Shown: positions 33,829 to 45,753 of the stretch, in pieces
How positions within the stretch are numbered: position 1 is the stretch's first letter
Layout: every line of letters begins with the position of its first letter
Source of the DNA: Zygnema cylindricum
Taxonomy: Eukaryota; Streptophyta; Zygnematophyceae; Zygnematales; Zygnemataceae
Reading direction: 5' to 3'
Assembly (NCBI GenBank): GCA_037447655.1
Contig: JBBHKE010000673.1
Location: forward strand, 30,001 to 83,463
DNA: 53,463 nucleotides
Program-made: the position numbers and the translations under genes
The notes under the pieces: generated by a model
Databases searched by the model: none
What the model saw: the letters and a program-made list of their open reading frames with translations, nothing else
What the model was told of the DNA's origin: nothing

Positions 33829-34423
33829 AATGAAAAGAAAAATCGGGAAGCACAAAAACGCGTGAGAAAAACGTAATTTTCGCCATTTTTACGCATCATA
33901 TTTTTTTCTGGGGATCCATTCCCACATTGGACGAATCAATTTCCAAGGCAAAAAAACATTATTACAATTGTAGCTGGCATTTTTCCAGTGTCGTGTATCC
34001 TGTATCGGATTATTTTTTCTCCCCTAAAATTCCACGCGCAATAAACCAAAAGGTCCGCGCCACATTTTTCGCACGTGTACCAATCATTGCGCTGTTTTCT
34101 GTCGGTGGTCGCGGATTTTTCGCCGAGCGATTTTTGATGCAAAATCGGGTTTTTTGATTTTTTTTGGCCCAATGAAACCTAACCCTAAAGCTGCTCTTCC
34201 AACGAAAACTGGCGTACGGAATCCCGTCATTATCGAGTATGGGTGAATCTTCTGTCGCATAATATTTTCCTGCGGCCAGTCGTGCGAAAGAAGCGACAGC
34301 GCCGAGAGAGCAAAGCCGCATTTTACGCGGCAAAGCAGACGCCACGTGGACATTTCTGTCGCCATGTATGATTTCCGACAGCCTCACAGATTTTATCCGT
34401 ACAGAGATATTATTCTACTACAT
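33829..34423. other. Intergenic, no gene recognised
   Basis: About 600 bp between MITEs. Overlapping frames on the minus strand reach 125 codons (34387-34010) without a recognisable product. Confidence 0.4.
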
Positions 34424-34425
34424 TA

Positions 34426-36673
34426 CACCGCGAATCGTTATTAGAGTATACAACTCTAATTTGGGTTCCTGAAATTTTGGTTTTTTTCATAGTTCAAAAG
34501 TAGGCTTTTTGCGCACAAAACTTTGCACAAAACTCGCGCAACGTAGGCATACTGTATGTGTGTGCGTCGTGCACAATCCTGTAAAAACGTCCGAATCTGA
34601 CGTAAGATCAAAGTACAGCGCACGCCGCCGGACGATTTTTTTTAGCGAACTGACACGGCGTAGGATGACATTCCGTGGGAAAAAAAACCGGGAAAAAAAA
34701 AAAAAACGCGGACGGGCAACCAAACAAAATTTCGAAATAATTGCGATGGAGTTAAAATGAGCGCGGTGGAGAGCGGTGAGAGTGCGACGAGAGAGAGTAC
34801 GGACAATTCATAGCTTTTTCGGAAAGTTGTTTTGCAGCCACCAACGGGGTTGGTCCGTAGGTTTTGGTAATTTTTTTGGCAGTGTGGTATTTTTTTTTTT
34901 ATCGTCCCATACTGCCTGGTTGGTCAATTTGAGGCTTTATTTAGTGTGGCCCTCAAAATTGCAGACGCTAATATGACAGATTGTCCTTTCCTAAGTTGTG
35001 TTATGGGCTTTTCATGTGATCTTTTTAAATCGCCTACTTTGATCAGCGACCGTCCGATCGTCCAAATCTGACGGTTTAAATAAAAAGTCCCTCAAAACTC
35101 ACAATTTTTTTTTGTCCATTTTTTTTTCAAAATTTAGACATGTCGTTTAATTCTCTATCGATCGATGTGCAACTCAACCCTGTTCCTATTTTATTTCATT
35201 TTGCGGCCAATACAATATGGGTCTTAAGGGCATATTGTATGTTTTGCGTACAATAGGCATATTGTATGGGCGTACGGTCACCTACTTTTGAACTGGTTTT
35301 TTTTTTAAAATAGTATACATGATTTTAAATTTTTCTTTACGTTAATTGAGGTACAGTACAAAATAGCGTAAAGAACGAAAGTACAATAATATCTAAATAG
35401 AGTGGTGTAGTATCGATGTCAGACCGTACACAAATGTATACCGCGCATCGTTATTAGTGTCAACGACACTAATTTGGGTTCTTAAAATTTTGATTTTTTT
35501 CCTCAAATAGGATACATGATTTTATTTTTTCCTTGACGTTAATTAAGGTACCGTAAAAAATAGCGTAAAGGACGAATTACAATAATATCTAAATAGTGTG
35601 GTGTACGGTCGATGTCAGACCTTACATAAATGTACCTTTTCAAGTGAAAATTTTACAAAAAATGAGTTAAATCAGACGCGCACGCATAGGATCGTGCGCT
35701 AAAAAACCGGGATTGTTCTGACACGTAAATTAGTCTTACATGTACGGATATTTAAATTTCACGACGGTGTACGATTTTTAATATTTTGTACGGATACATA
35801 TATTAATGTATATAATTGTGCAACGAATATTCCATTTTTGCTATTCCCAAATTAGCATAAACGCCGAAATTAAAATACACCTTTTTAAAAAAAAAAAAAA
35901 ATCTTAATTAGCGTCAATGACGGTATATTTACTTCCACACTATTTAAACTTTGACACTAATAACGATGCGCGGTGTACCTTTTCAAGTGAAAATTTTACA
36001 AAAAATGAGTTAAATCAGACGCGCACGCATAGGATCGTGCGCTAAAAAAATGGGATTGTTCTGACACGTAAATTAGTCTTACATGTACGGATATTTAAAT
36101 TTCACGACGGCGTACGATTTTTAATATTTTGTACGGATACATATATTAATGTATATAATCGTACAACGAATATTCCATTTTTGCTGTTCCCAAATTAGCA
36201 TAAACGCCGAAATTAGAATACACCTTTTTAAAAAAAAAAAAAAATCTTAATTAGCGTCAATGACGGTATATTTACTTCCACACTATTTAAACTTTGACAC
36301 TAATAACGATGCGCGGTGTACCTTTTCAAGTAAAAATTTACATAAAATGAATAAAATCAGACGCGCACGCATAGGAACGTGCGCTCAAAAAAAGGGATTC
36401 AATCTGGTCGCATAACTGCCGTAAATTAGTCTGACATGTACATATATTAAAATTTCGCGACGGCGTACACTTTCTAATATATTGTTGAAATACATATACT
36501 ATTGTATACAATTGTACGGTGATTATTCCTTTTTTTGCGACTCCCAAATTAGCATTAACGCCAAAATTAGAATACACCTTTTTAAAAAAAAAATCAAATT
36601 CCTAATTAGCATTAATAACGATATTTTTTTCTAAACACTAATTAAACTTTGACACTAATAACGATTCGCGGTG
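34426..36673. mobile_element. Composite TA-target MITE, caccgcgaatcg ends, nested
   Basis: The left end caccgcgaatcgttattag (34426) is the exact inverse of the right end ctaataacgattcgcggtg (36673), and TA flanks both. Inside it lie a hAT-type MITE (34488-35295) and a sister MITE with gcatcg instead of gaatcg ends, starting at 35439 and closing at 35975. The 3' part is repeated: 35632-35974, 35975-36317 (343 bp each) and 36318-36672. Each unit begins at gtaccttttcaag and ends exactly at the terminal ggtg. Confidence 0.8.
34488..35295. mobile_element. hAT-type MITE nested in TA-target MITE
   Basis: 808 bp of the catagttcaaaagtagg family. The left end is intact; the right end reads ctacttttgaactg, with two bases of the expected gaactatg lost. 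Target duplication gttttttt (34480-34487, 35296-35303) lies in the T-run of the host MITE, so it is convincing but low-complexity. It has extra internal sequence (34620-34950) compared with the 530-bp copy at 29342. Confidence 0.82.
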
Positions 36674-36950
36674 TACAGATCCAAGCTTTCAATTTTTCGT
36701 CCTTTTCCGTCCTTCACGGCAGCATTTGTGGCAGATAGCATCCAGCTATTGCTACACGTGTCACTGTCGAATGGGTTGATGCAAAAATGTAATGATTTTT
36801 GGAACAAAAAGTATATTTAATTTTTATTAGCTATATAGAACTTTGTGGTACAATATTTCAAAAAAACGACCCGACAAATACTGATGTTATCGTGGACACT
36901 TGACAATCCGTACAAGGGATCCTGACACGGGATTTCCTCATGAAGACTGA

Positions 36951-37912
36951 GGGTACGTCCCCATGTATTGAAGTATTGACTTTATCCTGTCGTTTTCACC
37001 CAAAACGCAGTTCCGTGCGAAAAAACTCTAGCCGTCAAGAAAATCAATTCTTTAAAAGTACGGCAAACGTCAAGTCGATACTTTGAATGACCTTCATGTT
37101 TGTCGTCAAGTTAACGAATTTTGGCGTTTACCTTTTTTCAACCCACGGGCAAGAGAATACAGCCTGTCAAAAAACTTCATCAAAAATCACCTCGCGACCT
37201 GATTTTAGGGAAAGTACCGCCTAAACAACGAATGAAAAAGGGTCCACGCACGCGCTACACGAGGGGTAAAATTTTAGGACGAGGGAGAGCACTTGCTATT
37301 TATCTCCCTGCTCGTACGTGCATGTACGAAAAAGACGAGCACGTATGGAAAAAAATATGCAAACCTCCACTTACATTCATGGATCCTTTGTAGAATTTTG
37401 CGCCGTCGTTGCTTATCCCCTCTCCCTCTCACACTTTCGCTTTTATCTCTCACCTTTTAAAATGAGTCACGACATTACTGGTATTAAATAAAAGATATTT
37501 AAAAAATAATTATTTTGACAACCTTTATGTATATTTTTATGGCAAGTAAATTGAGAAAAGTCGGAAAAACGAAATCGGATAACCATGGCAGAAAGTTCTT
37601 GAATTTTGTGACGTCAACGTTGTCACAAGTGAGTATGGCGTCATAATGTCACAAAACCCTAAACATCTGCCATGTCACAAAATTACAAAAATCTAGATGT
37701 CTACAACCGCCGCTATTTTTGTTGGCGTCATCGATTGTCGGAAGTTCCGTAGTCGTCGCCATCGGCCCCAAGTTGTACCTACGTCTACCACCGTCACATT
37801 TCAAAGTTCTGATTTCATTTTCGCACATAGGGACGCTTTTCAAAGTAGTACGGAACACTTCACTACAGTCCAAAATACTTTTTCAAAGTATCGCTTACAT
37901 GGGGACGTACCC
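36951..37912. mobile_element. Harbinger-like element, gggtacgtccccatg ends
   Basis: 962 bp with precise inverted ends gggtacgtccccatgta / tacatggggacgtaccc. The flanks TGA (36948-36950) and TAA (37913-37915) fit a decayed TWA duplication. Internal words ctgtcgttttcac and cagttccgtgcg link it to the 33078 element. Short frames (90 codons at 37121) have no recognised product. Confidence 0.82.
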
Positions 37913-37915
37913 TAA

Positions 37916-38188
37916 CTTTCAGGGTAAAATACATTGTCGAAGCCATTATTGAACATACGGACACGCATTGTCTATTAGTGACGGAATGGAGAGCGCGCCC
38001 AAAATAAAACCAGACCAAAAAAACCCTCCAAGTTTTAAAGCAAAAATTGCAAACACACCTAAGTTTTTCTAGGACCACATGTCAAAGCTCATTTCTCGTA
38101 CGGAACCGTCATAATGTAGTACGGCCCATGAGGTAGTATACTATATTGATATTTTGACGGCTATGCCAGCTTGAGAAGAAGTGAAGAT
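37916..38188. other. Intergenic, no gene recognised
   Basis: Short spacer between the Harbinger-like element and the 5' LTR of Copia C. Nothing is recognised. Confidence 0.4.
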
Positions 38189-39241
38189 TGTAGAAATTAA
38201 TGGTTCTTTTAGTATTTTCTAGGTCTAAAATAAAATGGAGAAAAGAAGCCGAGGCAGTATGCCTTTAACTCCTCTCTTCAGCTCCCACACTTGTCGCAGT
38301 CACTGAAGGTTAGAGAGGGAGTTAGAGCCATGGATGCCTATGCTGTCTAGAGATAAAGAGACAAGGGGTAGATTCTGGTAGGTTTACCAAAATATACTTG
38401 AAACGCCCAGGATTTGATCCTGGTACCTGCCGTCTGTCAAGTCAACAACAGCCGGTAGCTTTATCCTATGGTATAAGATTGGTGTTGAGACGTATAGGGT
38501 TTGATAGGTATTTAAAGATGTACAATTACATAAATTCATTTAACGGCGCGAACAGACATGTAACATACACAAAGTTAAATAATACGTACGGTGTACGATA
38601 CTTAGCGAAATGAAGACCACGCATTTGTTTTTGACTGCGAAACAAATATCTCGCATAAATTTTCAACAGCTAGAAAAAAAGCTAGTTTTGATTGAACGAC
38701 CACGATAGGTGTCAAGATCACAAAATAGGCGCTTTGGCGTTATTCGGTCAGCGCCACGTCAAGCGCCACGTGGCACAATATCATTAGTTTGTGACATCTC
38801 GAAGAATATGGGAACTAATCTTGATATGACAAGCGTCAACATTCCAGCCATGCCGTACGATGGCCGTACAAAAAGTACTTCGGCTTCTGTACCTTTCTGT
38901 ACAGCACAGTTTAGTGATTGGTGCCATACTCTAGTAGTAGAGGGTTTAGAGAGGGATGTAAGACTTAGAGATTTTGGTAGGTAGCCCCCTCTCTCCCAGA
39001 GAGCTCCTATACAAAAGGTGACCTTTGACCATTCATAACTTATTGCTCACGGGAGCAAATTCAAAGATTCTTTTTGCTATCGAATCAAGGGAGTCTTCTC
39101 TTCAAAAGGGTGAAGGAGGTCAGAGTTTTTGTTTGCCAAGGTGGCAGTTATTCTTGCTGAAATACAAAGGGATTAGGGTTATCCTGTGGGGCTATGTGTG
39201 AGTTGCCTACTTTGAGGACCAATGGAGGTCTGAAAGTTGAT
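38189..39241 (+). repeat. 5' LTR of Copia C
   Basis: 1053 bp, beginning TGTAGAAATTAATGG and ending ...ggtctgaaagttgat just before the primer site. Same family as the solo LTRs and elements D, E and G. It includes the T-arm-like hairpin within 38396-38442, bounded by acttga/tcaagt, and the gtacaaaaagtactt block. The terminal CA is mutated. The matching 3' LTR is not in the window because C is interrupted. Confidence 0.85.
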
Positions 39242-39256
39242 GGTTATGGGCCCACC
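39242..39256 (+). promoter_or_regulatory. Half-tRNA-iMet primer-binding site of Copia C
   Basis: GGTTATGGGCCCACC directly after the LTR, complementary to the initiator tRNA-Met anticodon stem-loop (GGTGGGCCCATAACC in plants). It is identical to the site of element G. Confidence 0.85.
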
Positions 39257-40482
39257 CTCTTGGTGCCCATCTTTAACGGAACTTGCTTCATATACTAGGA
39301 GAGTATGATGATAGGAGCTTTATGTGAGAAAAGGTTTTGGGGGATAGCGAGTGGATGAGTGAGGCGTCCATCTAGCGTGGGTATTCCTCAAGGGTTTACA
39401 CATTTACCAAAAAGGCAGATCCAACTCCATCGGAGGAGAGTGAGGATGGGGAGAGTATTTGTTGTTTTTGAAGATTTAGTTTCGTGCGTACATGAAATTT
39501 GGTGCGCACGCGACGTTTCGTGCGTATACATTTACGTGATATACTGTGGTGGTTCGAATGGATTTGTGGATTGGGGGGTAATTGTACGGATGAATTTAAA
39601 GTGACGTAAATGACAAATTAAGTGGCGCGGAATGCGTAATAGAAATGGACGGCGGATCGCGAAGCGATCCGACTTTGAAATATTCGAAGTGTTTGAAAAT
39701 GTACGTTGGCCGTACGAAATATAATGCGATAGGCACATTAATGAAAAAGACGCCGCCGGTACGGCGTATCAATTTTGAACAGTTGTACTTTTATTTGGTC
39801 AGCAACATTTATGGCGAAGTACGTAGTAACGGTACAGACTAATTTGGATGGTTTGACGAGGTTTCGACAAGTGGATTTTCATGACCACGCGGCGCGACAT
39901 CAAGGGTGCCGATTAAGAGCGACGGACGGCGGATATAGGCCGCCGAGATTTTTTATGAATTGGTGACGCGAAATCGCGTCAATCACACGATATTTATATT
40001 TGGATGTTCCGGATTGTTTGCCAAGGGATTCGTGGTACACGTGGAAGGCGGATGGCGTCCGCCGATATTTTCAAGGGATCTCATTATCTTTAATGACGTA
40101 TTATTAGGTGGACCGTACATATGCGATGTCGGTTCACTACGTGGAATTATCTACGAGTGACTAAGCGAGTTGTCGCTTATGACGCGTATTTTGCGGACGC
40201 GTCGGTGAAAATATTTGAAATAACATTGTTTTGTCGTATGTGTAATAATTATTTAGTATTGATTATGACAGTTTTTATTTAGATGATCATTTAGGGTTTT
40301 GGCAGTTTAATTTGTGTGTTGTCGTACTTGCCGACAAGTGTACGCTTATGATTGGTTGACTTTCAGGTGTACACTTACAGTTAGGATTATTTGTCGTAAT
40401 AGGTTCTCATGATATAATAATACTTAGTGGAAGGTACGTTGGCTATTTTGACATGTAGCAATTCGTTCACAGCTCACAAGTG

Positions 40483-40490
40483 TATATATA
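40483..40490 (+). promoter_or_regulatory. Putative TATA box in LTR of the non-coding element
   Basis: tatatata followed by gg, about 440 bp before the LTR end; the 3' LTR has the same motif near 42877. Position and sequence fit a Pol II retroelement promoter, but this is an inference. Confidence 0.45.
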
Positions 40491-40927
40491 GGAATGAGCT
40501 TTGTTAGGAATAAATCATCAATGCTGGTTAGAAAAGTAGGGACCGAAGATGTAGACTTTTAGGGTTGCCGATTAGGTCATGCATTTGAGTAATATGTTTA
40601 TTGATATACTTTTGTTTATCTAATGTTTATGTGAGATTGCACTCTTTTTGTTATTATTTATTTATGTTATTTTATGTTTGTTTGATATGCATTATTTATG
40701 CATTTGTCCTAGGGTTTGCTTATGTTGATTATTCCATCAAACCTTAGATGTTGTCATAGGGTTTATTTATGTTGATTATTCCATGAAACCCTAAATGTTG
40801 TTTGTTGCGTCTATGTACGCATATGGAGGATGCATTTCATATGATTGTTCGTCGACCTATTTTTGCTTAGCTTCTTGCATGATAGTTTGGGTCGCTTCTG
40901 CGGTCTATTTTAGACCAAAGAACAACA

Positions 40928-40940
40928 GGTTATGGGCCCA
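40928..40940 (+). promoter_or_regulatory. Half-tRNA-iMet primer-binding site of the non-coding LTR element
   Basis: GGTTATGGGCCCA immediately after the 5' LTR, complementary to the anticodon stem-loop of initiator tRNA-Met. It shares this site with C, G and A although the LTRs are otherwise unrelated. Confidence 0.85.
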
Positions 40941-43900
40941 TGCCCCATCTATCATATGTTAGGTTAAGTCGAGATAGGATTGTGTCACACGCATTGTAGC
41001 GGGTTAATTTTGTTCTTGCTGGTTGTATTGCAGTAATGGTGTCTGTGTACCCATGAGATCGGCCTTATCATAGTGTTGGTATGTGCCGAGTTTAATCTTG
41101 CATCGCCCCAAGGGTTAACTTAGTGACAGTGCCGAAATGTCTACCCTCAATGAAAATGAATTATTTTGAGAAATGATATTTTATTTTTGGAAAAATACAT
41201 GTTTATTTTTGAAGAAGCATTTCGAAATGTGGAGATTTGACGTTTGATGGAGAGATGTGGAAGGTGGAGATTCGACGTTTGGGGGAGAGAGATCCAGAAG
41301 GTGGAGTTGCGACATGTGGTGGAGAGATCCAAATTTTGTGGATCGATGATTGTTGAAAATTGGATTTGTAATGTAGATTTTGAGTTGTTGGAAATTTTTG
41401 CGAAATGTGACATTATTAGAATTTTTTGGAAAATACTATTTTGTATATGAATTTTTATTGGAAATTTTGGGATTTGATAGTATATGAAAAGAAAAATGTT
41501 GAAATCTATATTTGTTTTAGTTAAGGTAGAAGTTATTTAAGTGGGGATATTTTGTTAGTGTGATCTTTTGGCTTTAATTATTTAGTTGATTTGTGATAGA
41601 ATTTTGGGAATGTAAATCCGGATTTAGATATTGGAAGGAATTATTTTTGTTGTAATCGAAAGATGAAATCATATATATATTGTGTATTATGAAATCTGGA
41701 TGGTATGTGGAGGAAGCGGAAGCGATGGTGGAACAAGTGAGAAAATTCCGGCGGAGGCATTTGGCGGATTCAGATGGAGGAGACATCAGGAGGTGACAGT
41801 GTGACAGCTGATGACGTGGCATAATGGATGCACAAAACTAAATTTTCGGGGGAGTGTTGTTTTTGAAGATTTAGTTTCGTGCGTACATGAAATTTGGTGC
41901 GCACGCGACGTTTCGTGCGTATACATTTACGTGATATACTGTGGTGGTTAGAATGGATTTGTGGATTGGGGGGTAATTGTACGGATGAATTTAAAGTGAC
42001 GTAAATGACAAATTAAGTGGCGCGGAATGCGTAATAGAAATGGACGGCGGATCGCGAAGCGATCCGACTTTGAAATATTCGAAGTGTTTGAAAATGTACG
42101 TTGGCCGTACGAAATATAATGCGATAGGCACATTAATGAAAAAGACGCCGCCGGTACGGCGTATCAATTTTGGACAGTTGTACTTTTATTTGGTCAGCGA
42201 CAATTATGGCGAAGTACGTAGTAACGGTACGGACTAATTTGGATGGTCTGACGGGGTTTCGACAAGTGGGTTTTCATGACCACGCGGCGCGACATCAATG
42301 GTGCCGATTAAGAGCGACAGACGGCGGATATAGGCCGCCGAGATTTTTTATGAATTGGTGACGCGAAATCGCGTCAATCACACGATATTTATATTTGGAT
42401 GTTCCGGATTGTTTGACAAGTGATTCGTGGTACACGTGGAAGGCGGATGGCGTCCGCCAATATTTTCAAGGGATCTCATTATCTTTAATGACGTATTATT
42501 AGGTGGACCGTACATTTGCGATGTCGGTTCACTACGTGGAATTATCTACGAGTGACTAAGCGAGTTGTCGCTTATGACGCGTATTTTGCGGACGCGTCGG
42601 TGAAAATATTTGAAATAACATTGTTTTGTCGTATGTGTAATAATTATTTAGTATTGATTATGACAGTTTTTATTTAGATGATCATTTAGGGTTTTGGCAG
42701 TTTAATTTGTGTGTTGTCGTACTTGCCGACAAGTGTACGCTTATGATTGGTTGACTTTCAGGTGTACACTTACAGTTAGGATTATTTGTCGTAATAAGTT
42801 CTCATGATATAATACTACTTAGTGGAAGGTACGTTGGCTATTTTGACATGTAGCAATTCGTTCACAGCTCACAAGTGTATATATAGGAATGAGCTTTGTT
42901 AGGAATAAATCATCAATGCTGGTTAGAAAAGTAGGGACCGAAGATGTAGACTTTTAGGGTTGCCGATTAGGTCATGCATTTGAGTAATATGTTTATTGAT
43001 ATACTTTTGTTTATCTAATGTTTATGTGAGATTGCACTCTTTTTGTTATTATTTATTTATGTTATTTTATGTTTGTTTGATATGCATTATTTATGCATTT
43101 GTCCTAGGGTTTGCTTATGTTGATTATTCCATCAAACCTTAGATGTTGTCATAGGGTTTATTTATGTTGATTATTCCATGAAACCCTAAATGTTGTTTGT
43201 TGCGTCTGTGTACGCATATGGAGGATGCATTTCATATGATTGTTCGTCGACCTATTTTTGCTTAGCTTCTTGCATGATAGTTTGGGTCGCTTCTGCGGTC
43301 TATTTTAGACCAAAGAACAACAGTATTGTGATGGACAAAGGGAAAAAAATTGAGACAATCACACATATCGCAATACCTATAGAAACTAGATCGGCTTTCA
43401 TATCTTGTGTTCCAAGGAATGAGGAGAGTGATATTGATGCATGGGATTACAATAACATGGCGGAAAAACATTTCATACTCCACCATCTTACTCAAGGACT
43501 TGCATCTCCTCATTTTTAGGTAAAAAGGGCATCCGATCTATGGGTGGCTCTCATAGAGATGTACCGAAGTGGTAGAATTCAGCAACAACAATTGGTAGAT
43601 CAATAAATAGACGCATATGTATACAAGGAGGGGAAGATGTTGGAATTTTGTAATGAGCTTGCAACAATTTTCATTGAACTAGAGAGTGTTGGAAAAGTAG
43701 AATCAGAAAAAGAAAAGGTTAACAGCTTGCTCATGAAGTTACCCGATGAGTTCAAGAATATAGTTAACCGAGTGCAGAACTTGTTGGACTAAAGGTGGAT
43801 ATGGAATTCTGTGGTAGTGATGATTCTCGTTCGAGAGCATACGATAGAGCTTCGAAGGGAACGAAAGAGTGGGCAAGCCTTAGCAACAAGGACAGATTGG

Positions 43901-44582
43901 AGGAACAAGGATTCCAGAAAACCGGTCGAAAACTACGGAGGGGGGTGGCTGAAAAATCAGTCCGATAAATCGGGACCGAGGGCTTCTAAGGGGCTCTGTC
44001 ATTTCTGTAAGAAACCAGGACACTATATGGCTGAGTGCTCTAAGCTAACCGAACTACGGTTAAAGGAGGGGCAGATCGGTGGATCTTCGAGAGGAAAAAA
44101 AAGGCTATTGTGATACAGGTACATGAGGAGGAATACATAAACGAGGACGATGAGCTATTGTTGGATGAGGAGTTGGACACGAAGACCGAGGTTGAAATTC
44201 CACGAAAGCAAAAATGTGCATTCGAAGGATTAAAAGGTGAAGGAGGCTAGATTGTGGATTCGGGTGCCTCAATGCACATGTGTAAGGACAAACACGTGTT
44301 CACTAAGATGAGAAAGATTCATATCGTAGAGATAGAGTATAGGGATGGGAGAGTAGTCACTACAAGTATGGTGGGATTTGTAGATTTAAAAGTCTTAGTG
44401 GAGGGAAAGACATCCATAGTGACAATCTTTGATGTGTTGTTTATTCCAGAGTTAAACAAAAACCTTATCTCAACGTCTATGTTAGATGATGAGGGTTTTG
44501 AGACTAGCACTAGAAAGGGAACCTTTACTGCTAACTTTGAGGCGAAAGTAGATTTCACTGCTGAAAAAGGTAGCCGCAATTC

Positions 44583-45583
44583 TGTGTCCTCCATTAGATT
44601 ACAGAAATTAAGAAGCCTCTAGATAGTTTATAACTAACCCACTTCAAGCCACAACCACTACTGCCCAAGAAGGCAAATTGACAGTTTGACTACACCCATA
44701 TGCAGTTTGGACTCCCCTAAGTCCGTAGCAAAAAGAATCACTGAAAACAGGCAACCAGCCGATTAGTTATGAGCCGGCAAAAATGCCAATTTTATACAAA
44801 GTTCTCTTAGAGAAAGGTGACTACCTACCAGATTTTCCTAAGTCCTAAACCCCTCTCACAACCCTTATTTACTGAAGTACGAACCAATTACTAGACTGTA
44901 ATGTACAGAAAGGTACGACGACCGATGTCTTTTCTTTACTGCCTGTGTACGACTAGGCCACTGAGTGGACGCGTGTCGCCCTTCCACTCGTCCATATCTT
45001 CCCCAAAATTCTTGCGACCAAATGTTATCCTTCCACGTGTCGCGAAGTCATGCCGCGTTCATATACGCCAAAGTGACCATTTCGCGATATCGGCAGTGAT
45101 GTATGCCGTCGGAATAAATCCGACATTAAATGTCGGCCGACGAAACAAATGTCCGATTCATTTGTTTCGTGCGAAATGACGTTGGCACTGTAACTTTAAC
45201 TACTTCTATGTTCCTTTGTTCACATTTCAGTTTAGCGGTTTCAAGACCATGTACTAGTTTATATATGTATCAAACACTATGTACTTTAACGGAATTCTAC
45301 GACAAACTGGTTAGAGTAAACTGCTACATCGTACTCTACCGGTCGGAGGTTCGAGTCCTACCAGACTCAAACTTTTTGTTGAGAGTGACATAAGTCACTC
45401 TTTAGTACTACTTGTTGAACTTAGGCAGCCATGGCTCAACCACCCTCTCTATCCATTAGTGACTACAACAAGTATGGTGGCTAGAGAGAGGAGGTAGAGG
45501 CAAACTGTCCACCCTTTTCTTTTCTTTGTTATACTAACATATTTAGTCGTATAAAATACTCTAAAAATCTAATAATTTCAACA
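44583..45583 (-). repeat. 3' LTR of Copia E
   Basis: About 1001 bp on the minus strand. It starts TGTTGAAATTATTAG at 45583, preceded in element sense by the polypurine tract aaaataaggggag (45584-45596 on plus as complement). The far end near 44583-44585 is decayed. It carries a T-arm-like segment ggaggttcgagtcctac (45345-45361) with a perfect Pol III B-box-like core. It interrupts the Copia C protease frame. Confidence 0.85.
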
Positions 45584-45753
45584 CTCCCCTTATTTTCTTG
45601 TCTAATTTTAACTTTAGTTTTAGTCCACATTTTTCTTTGCAATATTTTAATTTGGGAGAGAGCACTGGTTTTGTCATCATATCAGCTACCATTTCCTCAT
45701 CAGATTTATATACAAGATTCACAATCTTATTCTCAACTTTCTCCCTCAAAAAA

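Larger units (their letters stand above)
39460..43322 (+). mobile_element. Non-coding LTR retroelement with 1468-bp LTRs
   Basis: 3863 bp in total. The two LTRs are exactly 1468 bp each (39460-40927, 41855-43322), starting TGTTGTTTTTGAAG and ending AGAACAACA; they differ at roughly 18 positions. Perfect 5-bp duplications GTATT flank the element (39455-39459, 43323-43327). The internal region is only 927 bp and has no gag or pol frame. It starts with the half-tRNA primer site GGTTATGGGCCCA (40928-40940) and ends with polypurine ttttcgggggag (41843-41854). A LARD/TRIM-like non-autonomous element, presumably mobilised by enzymes of a half-tRNA Copia. Strand is inferred from the primer site and polypurine tract. 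Confidence 0.95.
39248..44582 (+). pseudogene. Copia C gag-protease, interrupted
   Basis: A decayed gag begins after the primer site (39257-39459), is split by the 39460-43322 LTR element, and resumes at 43328: WDYNNMAEKHFILHHLTQGLASPH, a stop near 43518, EMYRSG, zinc knuckle CHFCKKPGHYMAEC (about 43999-44040), then a frameshift in an A-run near 44100 and protease IVDSGASMHMC, preceded by a stop in place of the Gly-Trp region. The frame is cut again at about 44583 by the LTR of element E. Element G (48068-49755) is its better-preserved relative. Confidence 0.88.

Noticed and set aside
45300-45365. Possible tRNA gene
   Set aside because: The T-arm core ggttcgagtcc is good, but no 5' acceptor strand pairs with the 3' side and no proper anticodon arm forms. 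It lies inside an LTR and is related to the other LTR hairpins.
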